From an uncultured Lachnospiraceae bacterium (lineage in GTDB: Bacteria > Bacillota > Clostridia > Lachnospirales > Lachnospiraceae): DNA of 30,311 bases. Made by a program: the position numbers and the translations under genes. The stretch covers positions 1 to 30,311 of the forward strand of contig CAJTOV010000027.1 in the NCBI GenBank assembly GCA_910577765.1, given 5' to 3'. How positions within the stretch are numbered: the first letter of the stretch is position 1; each line of letters starts with the position of its first letter. Below are positions 25,050 to 30,311 of the stretch, piece after piece. A model generated the notes under the pieces. The model saw nothing but the letters and a program-made list of their open reading frames with translations, was not told where the DNA came from and ran no database searches.

Positions 25050-25296
25050 CCGGGTCCTCCTTTCGGATGGCTTTGATCTTTTTCAGGGTCACAAAAAAGA
25101 GAATACTGGTCACCCCTGCCCCTACGGCTGCCTCCGTGACTGCCAGGTCCGGGGACTGGAGAAAAATCCAGATTACACACATGATCAGGCTGTAGGACAT
25201 AAAAATGATAATGGAGGTCAGCAGGTCCCTGGCAAATGCCACCGACACCGCACACACCACCAGACACCCCAGCAGCACAATCTCAAATGCCTTCAT
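25030..25296 (-). CDS. DUF4040 / MbhD-like antiporter subunit
   Basis: An 88-residue membrane protein matching the MbhD/MrpA-C (DUF4040) module: helices near 3-20, 24-44 and 55-72, with the conserved SPDLAVTEAAVGAGVTSILF motif (about 48-67). The short tail is charged. GGAGG lies 8 bases before the ATG at 25296; the frame stays open upstream to 25503, but that part is the shadow of the mnhG repeats. It overlaps mnhG by 14 bases and the next gene by 20, typical of tight coupling. Confidence 0.88.
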   Translation of the reverse strand: MKAFEIVLLGCLVVCAVSVAFARDLLTSIIIFMSYSLIMCVIWIFLQSPDLAVTEAAVGAGVTSILFFVTLKKIKAIRKEDPDEQTER

Positions 25297-25837
25297 GGTC
25301 ACTGCCTCCTTCCTCCGGTTCACCGGGCAGGACATCGGTTCCCGGCACGCCGGGCCGGCTGGTGTCAATCCCGCTTTCCGGCACGCCGGCCCCACCAGGC
25401 TGGCTGGTGTCAATTCCTCTTTCCGGCCTTTCGGCCCCACCAGGCTGGCAGGCGGGTTCCTGCCCGCCGTCTCCTGCATCCCCGCCCATACCGGAATGCC
25501 CATTTTTCCGTATAATCGTCAGCTCTCCCAGTCTCCGGTCCGTCATGGCTTCCAGCCTGCTGATCATGTGGCCGGACACCGGGCTGGCCATCCAGAAGAA
25601 CAGGATTACCAGCAGCAGCTTTAAAGAATCCATGCTGAATCCCCGCATCACAATCAGTCCCAGAAACACAAACAGAATCCCCAGAGTATCCCCCAGGGCT
25701 GCCGCATGCATCCGGCTCAGAGCCATCCGGAACCGGTTCACCCCAAAGACCGCCACCAGCATAAAACCGATTCCCACAGCAAAGCAGCCTGCAGCCGCCG
25801 CAAATCTGCACCATTGCCATACCATATTCCGTTCCAT
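25283..25837 (-). CDS. mnhG: Mrp/Mnh antiporter subunit G with repeat tail
   Basis: A 184-residue membrane protein. Residues 10-95 are MnhG-like: three helices with NRFRMALSRMHAAALGDTLG, the RlHa..ka.tlG signature of the family, and SPVSGHMISR. The family usually ends near 110-130 residues; here a Gly/Pro/Glu/Ser tail with a 15-residue repeat (GIDTSQPGGAGVPES-type) adds about 65 residues. Two starts are possible, 25837 and 25825. AGGAAGG abuts the first and is 12 bases from the second, so neither is certain. It follows mnhF after 141 bases. Confidence 0.84.
   Translation of the reverse strand: MERNMVWQWCRFAAAAGCFAVGIGFMLVAVFGVNRFRMALSRMHAAALGDTLGILFVFLGLIVMRGFSMDSLKLLLVILFFWMASPVSGHMISRLEAMTDRRLGELTIIRKNGHSGMGGDAGDGGQEPACQPGGAERPERGIDTSQPGGAGVPESGIDTSRPGVPGTDVLPGEPEEGGSDHEGI
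25340..25450 (-). repeat. Coding 45-bp tandem repeat (about 2.3 copies)
   Basis: GGCTGGTGTCAAT recurs at about 25357 and 25402 with a 45-bp period. It encodes the tail repeat of MnhG. Confidence 0.8.
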
Positions 25838-25942
25838 CCTTCCTGATTTCCGTTAATCATCCCCGCCTGGCATCTCCGGCACCCCTGCCGGTGCCATTTC
25901 CCCGGAAAGCATCCATCCTGCCGTCCAGACCTTCTGTGCTTC

Positions 25943-26008
25943 CCGGTTCCTTCTGGCTCTCCAGGCTTCCCGGCTCCTTTACCGGTCCGGTTCTTCCTGA
26001 CTCTCCAG
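25943..26008 (-). repeat. 44-bp spaced repeat at the mnhF 3' end, out of frame
   Basis: Two 22-bp copies (CCGGTTCCTTCTGGCTCTCC-like at 25943-25964 and a diverged copy at 25987-26008) are 44 bases apart. This is the one repeat period in the operon that is not a multiple of three. Confidence 0.7.
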
Positions 26009-26332
26009 GTTTGCCTCAATGGCTTCCATATTGGCCTGCAAATGCTTATCCTTTAAATACACGCCCGTATAAATCTTGCACAGCACCACCACGCCCAGAA
26101 AACTGATCATGGCGTAGATCAGGCAGATATCCACCAGGTAATTCTCATCCAGATACACCGACAGAATGGCGATGATCATGATTACCATGATGCCGATCAT
26201 ATTGACCGCAATGATCCGGTCCGCAATCCTTGGTCCCCGCACGGAACGGACAATACTGAACATAATCAGCACGGCCAGAATCACCACAGCCGCCAGCATC
26301 AGACTCCGGTAGGCATATTCAACTGTTTCCAT
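25979..26332 (-). CDS. mnhF: Mrp/Mnh antiporter subunit F
   Basis: A 117-residue membrane protein with three helices (about 10-30, 39-60 and 66-90) and the MnhF motifs VRGPRIADRIIAVNMIG and DICLIYAMISFLG. GGAG lies 8 bases before the ATG, which overlaps mnhE by 34 bases. After the stop, a shifted frame stays open to 25853 and repeats the LESQEEP motif of the C-terminus (SLESQKEPGS), so a longer repeat tail seems to have been cut by a frameshift. The core domain is intact. Confidence 0.88.
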   Translation of the reverse strand: METVEYAYRSLMLAAVVILAVLIMFSIVRSVRGPRIADRIIAVNMIGIMVIMIIAILSVYLDENYLVDICLIYAMISFLGVVVLCKIYTGVYLKDKHLQANMEAIEANLESQEEPDR

Positions 26333-26793
26333 ACTTTATTCTCCATTTCCTCCAGCAGTTCCACAAACACCGAGTCTTCCAGTCCCTGGGCCAGCTCCCG
26401 GTCCAGACAGTGGACGCAGTAATGGTTTCCCTCCAGGGACACGGTAATGGTTCCCGGAGTCAGGGTAATGGAATCGGCCAGCATGACCCTGGCAATCCCG
26501 CTTCTCAGCCTGGTATCAAAATACACCACCGCCGGTTCCGGCTGCAGCTCCGGGGACAGGATGATCTTCAGAACGCAGACATTTGCCTTGACGATCTCCT
26601 CCACCAGCACCCACAGATACCTGACAAACAGGGGAAACAGCCGGAACAGAAGAAGCTCTTTCTTCACACTGTAGTCCAGAAACCGGCAGAGAAAGGCGAA
26701 AACCGCCGCCGAAACCAGGATTCCCAGAATACAGATTTCCATGGTGATCCTGCCGTTGAGGATCACCCACACACAAAATAACAAAAGAAACAT
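26299..26793 (-). CDS. mnhE: Mrp/Mnh antiporter subunit E
   Basis: A 164-residue membrane protein of the MnhE family: helices near 2-12 and 17-36, the LWVLVEEIVKANVCVLKIIL segment, and a cytoplasmic domain with SITLTPGTITV and the H.L...D...G-type ending (CVHCLDRELAQGLEDS). The start at 26793 is preferred because GGAGGG lies 7 bases upstream; the ATG at 26808 lacks a ribosome site. It is the first antiporter gene, 28 bases after the Sua5 stop, so it is probably read from the Sua5 promoter. In Mrp systems E is needed for assembly. Confidence 0.88.
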   Translation of the reverse strand: MFLLLFCVWVILNGRITMEICILGILVSAAVFAFLCRFLDYSVKKELLLFRLFPLFVRYLWVLVEEIVKANVCVLKIILSPELQPEPAVVYFDTRLRSGIARVMLADSITLTPGTITVSLEGNHYCVHCLDRELAQGLEDSVFVELLEEMENKVWKQLNMPTGV

Positions 26794-26821
26794 ATCCGTT
26801 CCCTCCATGCATTATCTGCCA

Positions 26822-27883
26822 TCACACCTGTATAACCCGGTATCCGGCAGCCTTCATCAGCCGGTTCATCACTGCCCTGCCCAGATGATCCTGGGAAAAG
26901 CTTTCCGAATAAATGATTTCGGCCCCCAGATCATCCAGCTCCCGCAGTACCGCAAACAGGTTGTGGGCAATGGTCTCCTGCCGGGTCCGTGTTCCCACAC
27001 ACCGCAGGATTCCGCCGGAATACTGGTCCCTGGTTTCCTCCGTGCAGATCACAGCCACCTTCCGGCCCTCCGCCAGACCTTCCTCCACCAGACGGCGGAT
27101 GGCGGACACCACGGCACGGCTCTCCCCTTCCACCAGGGTCAGCTCCCCCCGGGGGGCATAATGGCGGTACTTCATGCCCGGCGCCTTTGGCCGCAGTCCT
27201 TCTGCCGGAGGCCCCTGGATAGCCGGGTCCACATCCACCTTTCCCACCGTATCCCGGAGCATTTCCAGGGTAATGGCCCCCGGGCGCAGAAGCACCGGCA
27301 CCGGCCCGGACACATCCACAATGGTGGATTCCAGGCCGATGCCCACAGGACCGCCGTCCAGGATCATGTTGATCCTTCCGTTCATATCCTGCCACACATG
27401 CCGGGCCGTGGTGGGACTGGGCCGCCCGGACAGATTGGCGCTGGGAGCTGCCACAGGCACCCCGGCCAGGGCAATCAGCCGGCTGGCCACCGGGTCACTG
27501 GGCATCCGCACTGCCACCGTATCCAGCCCGCCGGTGGTCCCGTACGGGACAGCCGGACTTTTGGGAAATACCATGGTCAGGGGACCCGGCCAGTAACGCC
27601 GGGCCAGCTTCCCGCCTGCCTGGGGAATCTTCGTCACCAGCGGTTCCAGCTCTTCATAGCAGGAAATGTGGGCGATCAGCGGATTGTCTGAGGGGCGGCC
27701 CTTGGCTTCATAAATCTTCTTTGCTGCTTTCTCATCCAGGGCATTGGCTCCCAGACCGTACACGGTCTCCGTGGGAAACGCCACCAGTCCCCCGTCCCGG
27801 ATGATCTGCGCCGCTTCCAGAAGCTCCTGGTCCTGGACGGCGGCAGGGGTGGCGATTTGAATGTATTTTGTTTGTATGCTCAT
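26822..27883 (-). CDS. tsaC2: L-threonylcarbamoyladenylate synthase, Sua5/TsaC type
   Basis: A 353-residue cytoplasmic enzyme that makes threonylcarbamoyl-AMP from threonine, bicarbonate and ATP, the first step of t6A37 tRNA modification. The YrdC-type domain (about 15-205) has FPTETVYGLGANA (36-48), KGRPSDNPLIAHI (61-73), APSANLSGRPSPTTARHV (147-163) and GLESTIVDV (183-191). A linker with KYRHYAP (about 233) leads to the C-terminal Sua5 domain (about 250-353), so this is the long Sua5 form. GAGG lies 8 bases before the ATG. It appears to be the first gene of the antiporter operon. The upstream region contains a strong hairpin that could attenuate transcription. Confidence 0.95.
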   Translation of the reverse strand: MSIQTKYIQIATPAAVQDQELLEAAQIIRDGGLVAFPTETVYGLGANALDEKAAKKIYEAKGRPSDNPLIAHISCYEELEPLVTKIPQAGGKLARRYWPGPLTMVFPKSPAVPYGTTGGLDTVAVRMPSDPVASRLIALAGVPVAAPSANLSGRPSPTTARHVWQDMNGRINMILDGGPVGIGLESTIVDVSGPVPVLLRPGAITLEMLRDTVGKVDVDPAIQGPPAEGLRPKAPGMKYRHYAPRGELTLVEGESRAVVSAIRRLVEEGLAEGRKVAVICTEETRDQYSGGILRCVGTRTRQETIAHNLFAVLRELDDLGAEIIYSESFSQDHLGRAVMNRLMKAAGYRVIQV

Positions 27884-27898
27884 GTTGTGTGTCCTCTA

Positions 27899-27946
27899 TA
27901 TGGAAAAAGCCGGATGGAACTCTGCTTTTGTGCAAGCACAACGCAG
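27899..27946. repeat. 48-bp direct repeat, copy 1 (half of the hairpin element)
   Basis: Matches 28020-28067 at 46 of 48 positions (TATGGAAAAAGCCGG start, GCAAGCACAACGCAG end). It lacks the second arm, so it does not form the long hairpin. It abuts the Sua5 ribosome site. Confidence 0.8.
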
Positions 27947-28019
27947 GGGTCGCGGAACGGGACTACGCAGTGCCGCTCGTGTCCGCTGACGCTCCCACTC
28001 GCTCACGGGCCTTCGGCCC

Positions 28020-28087
28020 TATGGAAAAAGCCGGGTGGAACACTGCTTTTGTGCAAGCACAACGCAGTGTTCCACCCGGCTTTTTCC
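28020..28087. repeat. Long hairpin element upstream of Sua5 (terminator-like)
   Basis: A perfect 24-bp stem (28023-28046 with 28064-28087, ends GGAAAAAGCC/GGCTTTTTCC) encloses a 17-base loop that itself pairs (TTGTGC/GCACAA). The T5 run lies within the stem end. It lies between the likely Sua5 promoter and the gene, so it could act as a terminator, an attenuator or simply a mobile palindrome. GC-rich filler with a small AGGGCC/GGCCCT hairpin lies between the copies. Confidence 0.8.
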
Positions 28088-28111
28088 GCACTGCTCTTCG
28101 CTTTCGTGGAC

Positions 28112-28120
28112 ATTATACCA
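28112..28120 (-). promoter_or_regulatory. Extended -10 promoter candidate for the Sua5/antiporter operon
   Basis: The minus strand reads TGGTATAAT with no good -35, the same extended -10 as upstream of the recombinase gene. It lies 229 bases before the Sua5 start, upstream of the long hairpin. Confidence 0.45.
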
Positions 28121-28221
28121 CGCAAATATGTTTTTTTCCAGAGCGGGGCTTGTACATTATTTGTATCTTGTATGCCAATAGTGAACTGCAGCACATTTCA
28201 TCCAGGATACGTGTGCAATTA

Positions 28222-28551
28222 TCAGGGGCCCAAATCGTTATTTCCTGACTGCCCCCTTAGCTGCCTATCTGCGGAAACAGTCGGGGCTGTCAACGGCGGG
28301 CGCAGCCCGTTCATCTTGCCGTTGACTGGTTTTGCTAATTCTTGACTTTTGTTATTTGTAAGACTGCATATTCTAATTCTTCGTTTTATGCCGGACAAAC
28401 ATTGGATTTCCCCTTGGACTACTATCAAATTTTTACTTTTTTCTGCTATTTTACTCGGATTTCTTACATAAGCAGTAACATTATGACCGCTCTGTGCCGC
28501 ATATTTAACAGCCCATTTTCCTATTCCGCCAGTAACTCCAAATATAATCAT
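28222..28551 (-). pseudogene. Truncated NAD(P)H-binding oxidoreductase (NmrA/SDR-like)
   Basis: The first 49 codons (28551 down to about 28404) encode a Rossmann start: IIFGVTGGIGKWAVKYAAQ, then VTAYVRNPSKI and NLIVVQGEI, as in NAD(P)H-binding oxidoreductases of about 200 residues. After that the frame continues in unrelated sequence to a stop, so about three quarters of the gene is missing. A 9-bp inverted repeat (GTCAACGGC/GCCGTTGAC, 28289-28326) with an inner GGGC/GCCC stem lies in the foreign part and may mark what replaced the gene. The ribosome site GGAG better fits an out-of-frame ATG 4 bases earlier, another sign of decay. It is divergent from the hxlR remnant at 28620. The stretch 28121-28221 shows nothing recognisable. 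Confidence 0.75.
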
Positions 28552-28597
28552 TCATGTTAAATTCTCCTTTTTTATCAGTTTACATTTAATAGTATAC

Positions 28598-28613
28598 TTT
28601 GTACAATTACAAA
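28598..28613. promoter_or_regulatory. Candidate operator between hxlR remnant and oxidoreductase
   Basis: TTTGTA-CAAT-TACAAA is a perfect 6-bp inverted repeat. It overlaps a weak minus-strand promoter (TTGTTG, 17 bases, TATACT) for the oxidoreductase, a usual place for an HxlR binding site. Confidence 0.5.
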
Positions 28614-28619
28614 CAACAA

Positions 28620-28740
28620 GTTTATCGTGAAGTTCCCCAAAAGTAGAATACTCCTTAACCTCCATGGCAAAAAATTTATTCCCGTTTTAGAAGCACTTGA
28701 GAAATGGGCTTTAGATTACGAAAAAGAAAAAGCAATATAA
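28620..28740 (+). pseudogene. HxlR-family regulator remnant (C-terminal piece, frameshifted)
   Basis: Read with frame changes, this short stretch gives VYREV, then PKVEYSLT and MAK, then KFIPVLEALEKWALDYEKEKAI before a stop. This is the conserved wing and last helix of HxlR-type regulators (VxxEVPPxVEYSLTxxGxxLxPVLxxLxxW). The N-terminal two thirds, including the recognition helix, are gone, and at least two frameshifts are present. HxlR genes often lie divergent from NAD(P)H-binding oxidoreductases that they control, as here. Too short to function. Confidence 0.7.
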
Positions 28741-28765
28741 GTAAGAAATTCTTACTTGAAAGCAT

Positions 28766-28903
28766 ATGCATATGTGCAAACACTGTAAGAAAGCCTTTGT
28801 CGCAAGCCAGAAGGGGAATGAGTTTTGCAGCCAGAGGTGCAGGAACCAGTTTAATGTCTATAAATCAAGGAAAAAGAAGAAAGGAAACAAAAGAGATGAT
28901 TGA
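28766..28903 (+). CDS. Small zinc-ribbon-like protein
   Basis: A 45-residue reading frame beginning MHMCKHCKKAF, with FCSQRC about a dozen residues on and a Lys/Arg-rich end. The Cys-x-x-Cys and Cys-x3-Cys pairs suggest a zinc-binding knuckle. Start at 28766 or 28772 (both ATG); no strong ribosome site is visible. Its stop overlaps the next start by 8 bases, which suggests coupling. Small proteins like this occur in integrative elements; the function is unknown. Confidence 0.55.
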   Translation: MHMCKHCKKAFVASQKGNEFCSQRCRNQFNVYKSRKKKKGNKRDD

Positions 28904-29414
28904 AAACAGGAATGTAAATATCATAACCGATGCGGACGGTAAAAAGCTGGTCTTGATTAACGATATCCGTTTCAAGGGCAAACGTCAGATTGACTGGGTT
29001 GATGTAAAGCAGTATCTCAAGGGATATGTCGGAGACTATTACGAGATTGAGGAAAATGCGGAACGCATTTATATCGGAAATGAACTTCCTGAAGAATATA
29101 CGGAATCAGAAAGCCGTAAAAGCCTTATGGGTGCAAATGCAAAAGCGAAGGCAAATGCCGCTACTGCGATACCAGAGCTGATCCAGATAGCATCTAACCC
29201 GGCTTTTGAAGGAAACCGCAAGGAAAAACACAATAAAAACGCAAAATATGGCTGGTACAAGTATGATGTCCGTTTTGCCCTCCCGGTCTATGAGGAAAAT
29301 GCGCTTGTAAGATACAATATTTTCCATGCCCGGCTTTTGATTAACCATGCTGAAAATGGCATGAAATATCTGTATGATATTTTGGCAATAAAAAAAGAAA
29401 CGAGCAGGCCGTAG
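28896..29414 (+). CDS. LPD3-like protein from a mobile element
   Basis: A 172-residue protein. Its start (residues 1-60) has ITDADGKKLVLINDIRFKGK, IDWVDVKQYLKGYVGDYYEI and IYIGNELPEEY. Its second half has GWYKYDVRFALPVYEE, LVRYNIFHARLLINHAENGMKYLYDILAIKKE. This resembles the large polyvalent protein-associated domain 3 (LPD3) proteins of Clostridia integrative elements and phages, from memory rather than by search. The start at 28896 is chosen for AAAGGAA 9 bases upstream and overlap with the zinc-ribbon gene. No signal peptide or membrane helix. It may be a detached piece of a larger cargo protein. Confidence 0.6.
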   Translation: MIENRNVNIITDADGKKLVLINDIRFKGKRQIDWVDVKQYLKGYVGDYYEIEENAERIYIGNELPEEYTESESRKSLMGANAKAKANAATAIPELIQIASNPAFEGNRKEKHNKNAKYGWYKYDVRFALPVYEENALVRYNIFHARLLINHAENGMKYLYDILAIKKETSRP

Positions 29415-29529
29415 CAAGATGTACGGTGAAAACCCATTTCTTATTATTAATAATAAGCTGTTTTTTGATTCCTGTCAATCCCCAATTTTGATTTTTTCTG
29501 AATACCGCCATTGACATTTTTTATGCAAT

Positions 29530-29548
29530 GGAGGAACTTTGTTCCTCC
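29530..29548. repeat. Short hairpin GGAGGAAC/GTTCCTCC
   Basis: A perfect 8-bp stem with a 3-base TTT loop. Only two T's follow, so a terminator role is weak. It lies in the spacer after the LPD3-like gene. Confidence 0.6.
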
Positions 29549-29560
29549 TTAACCACTCCA

Positions 29561-29640
29561 TAGCACGAGGCGTAGATGATGTCAAGACCACCGCAGGCGA
29601 GGCGGAGCCGGTGTCTTGACATCATCTGCTTCCCGTGCTA
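29561..29640. repeat. Large hairpin in mobile-element remnant
   Basis: Nested inverted repeats: TAGCACG/CGTGCTA at the ends (29561-29567 with 29634-29640) and a 14-bp perfect inner stem (GATGATGTCAAGAC, 29575-29588 with 29613-29626), extended after one bulged base by ACCG/CGGT. The loop is GC-rich. It could be an element end, a transfer origin or a terminator; the sequence does not decide. Confidence 0.7.
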
Positions 29641-29687
29641 CAAAACTTAAAGCCAAAACAAAACTAAAGGGAATATATCACATCATC

Positions 29688-29789
29688 TCATTGCATTCTT
29701 CCATACTTACCAATCTGATATTCCGTTGTATCCGAAAGTATCAGTTCCAGAATCAGACAGTCACCTTCCCAATGATATGTAATTTTGAT
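29688..29789 (-). pseudogene. tnpV fragment
   Basis: A 33-codon frame reads IKITYHWEGDCLILELILSD, then TTEYQIGKYGRMQ and a stop. This is the N-terminal part of TnpV proteins of Clostridia transposons (about 120 residues; typical ITYHxEGDYLIPxLxLSxTTEYxIGKYGRMR), recalled rather than searched. The usual ATG is changed and the rest is missing, so it is a dead fragment. Confidence 0.6.
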
Positions 29790-29899
29790 ATGGTTCCTGA
29801 AGTGCCGCCTGCAAAGCGTCTGCCTGCGTATATGGCAGCTCTGGGACAATTTGTAAAAAAGGCTTTGGATATGTTGTTGGGTTGGATAAACTTATCAAT

Positions 29900-30283
29900 T
29901 CATATCCGGCAATAAACCAGCTCCGCAAACTGCCCATATTGCCGGACGGTTTCCAAACGGAACCGGCGCAAGGTTTCCTTCTGGGTAAACAGAGGGATTC
30001 CGGCACCTAACAGCACAGGAGCCACCTGAATGATAAGGTAATCCACCATATCAGAATCCAGCAGCGGGGCCAGAATGGTATTTCCGCCCACCACCCAGAT
30101 GTTAAGGTTCTGTTCCAGCTTTTTTACAAACTCCACAGGATTGCCATTGACTGCCGTAAATCCCGGACACGTAAGCTCCCTGTGGGTAAAGACATAGTTT
30201 TCTGTGGTGGGATAAGCTGCCGCCGGATTCCCGTTTTTTTCAATTTCCCCGAAGGTACGGCGTCCCATCAATGTAACATCCAT
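29900..30283 (-). CDS. Dihydrofolate reductase-family (RibD C-terminal-like) protein, 5'-truncated
   Basis: A 127-residue frame with DVTLMGRRTFGEI, the substrate-side strand and helix near the start of such proteins, then YVFTHREL, the NADPH-binding WVVGGNTILAPLLDSDMVDYLIIQVAPVLLGAGIPLF and a family-like C-terminus. Full members have about 40-50 more residues at the N-terminus, with the first strand and the TSLDG motif. Here the reading frame runs into a near-perfect palindrome at the window edge, so the ATG at 30283 is probably not the real start. Proteins of the YyaP/YwjB type are of uncertain function; a resistance or flavin role cannot be claimed. Confidence 0.72.
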   Translation of the reverse strand: MDVTLMGRRTFGEIEKNGNPAAAYPTTENYVFTHRELTCPGFTAVNGNPVEFVKKLEQNLNIWVVGGNTILAPLLDSDMVDYLIIQVAPVLLGAGIPLFTQKETLRRFRLETVRQYGQFAELVYCRI

Positions 30284-30311
30284 ATGGCTGTTACATTGAT
30301 GGGACGCCGTA
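30256..30311. repeat. 56-bp near-perfect palindrome at the window end
   Basis: The last 22 bases are the exact reverse complement of 30256-30277, and the 12-base centre contains CCATATGG. Only one base pair in the whole palindrome is mismatched. One arm is coding sequence of the DHFR-like gene. This is the shape of a fold-back chimera at a contig end, although a real inversion is possible. Confidence 0.85.

Noticed and set aside
29616..29915. A 99-codon plus-strand frame
   Set aside because: It overlaps the hairpin and the tnpV fragment on the other strand, has no good ribosome site and no recognisable domain.

Overview
The window looks like a piece of a Clostridia chromosome, most likely Lachnospiraceae (Enterocloster or a related gut genus). 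This is inferred from strong AGGAGG-type ribosome sites, GC-rich genes with AT-rich intergenic regions, a Gram-positive LPxTG surface protein, an Rpn-family nuclease and fragments of Clostridia-type mobile elements. The species cannot be fixed from the sequence alone.

Layout. (1) 1-2.7 kb: a gamma-glutamyl-GABA hydrolase-like peptidase, a convergent MerR-type regulator and methylglyoxal synthase, closed by a bidirectional terminator. (2) 2.7-14.3 kb: a 3,097-residue LPKTG-anchored surface protein, a small two-repeat protein upstream of it, a 349-bp segment bounded by 25-bp inverted repeats, and a tyrosine recombinase whose last codons lie in one of those repeats. The segment carries a good sigma-A promoter that now points at the small gene and the adhesin. 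The best reading is a phase-variable, recombinase-inverted promoter switch shown in its ON orientation. This is the most interesting system in the window. (3) 14.4-16.2 kb: an Rpn-family nuclease with a long leader that runs through two large palindromic repeat elements. (4) 16.2-27.9 kb: a compact minus-strand operon with a Sua5/TsaC-type tRNA-modification gene followed by ten Mrp/Mbh-type cation/proton antiporter genes (E, F, G, DUF4040, an MbhE-MrpB fusion, C and four MrpD/NuoL/M/N-like subunits). No hydrogenase or NADH-dehydrogenase gene lies in the window. At least seven of these genes contain coding minisatellites. (5) 27.9-30.3 kb: a decaying accessory region with a long hairpin repeat, the ruins of a divergent hxlR/NAD(P)H-oxidoreductase pair, mobile-element remnants (zinc-ribbon protein, LPD3-like protein, tnpV fragment, a large hairpin) and a 5'-truncated dihydrofolate-reductase-like gene that ends in a near-perfect palindrome at the window edge.

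The window also holds several families of small dispersed palindromes. Two 30-31 bp palindromes sharing the ends GTAACAGTTCA/TGAACTGTTAC are flanked by 8-bp direct repeats (one exact, one 7/8), as expected for tiny mobile elements. Larger relatives with GTTACAGTTCA-type ends lie at the left edge and at 15.8-16.1 kb.
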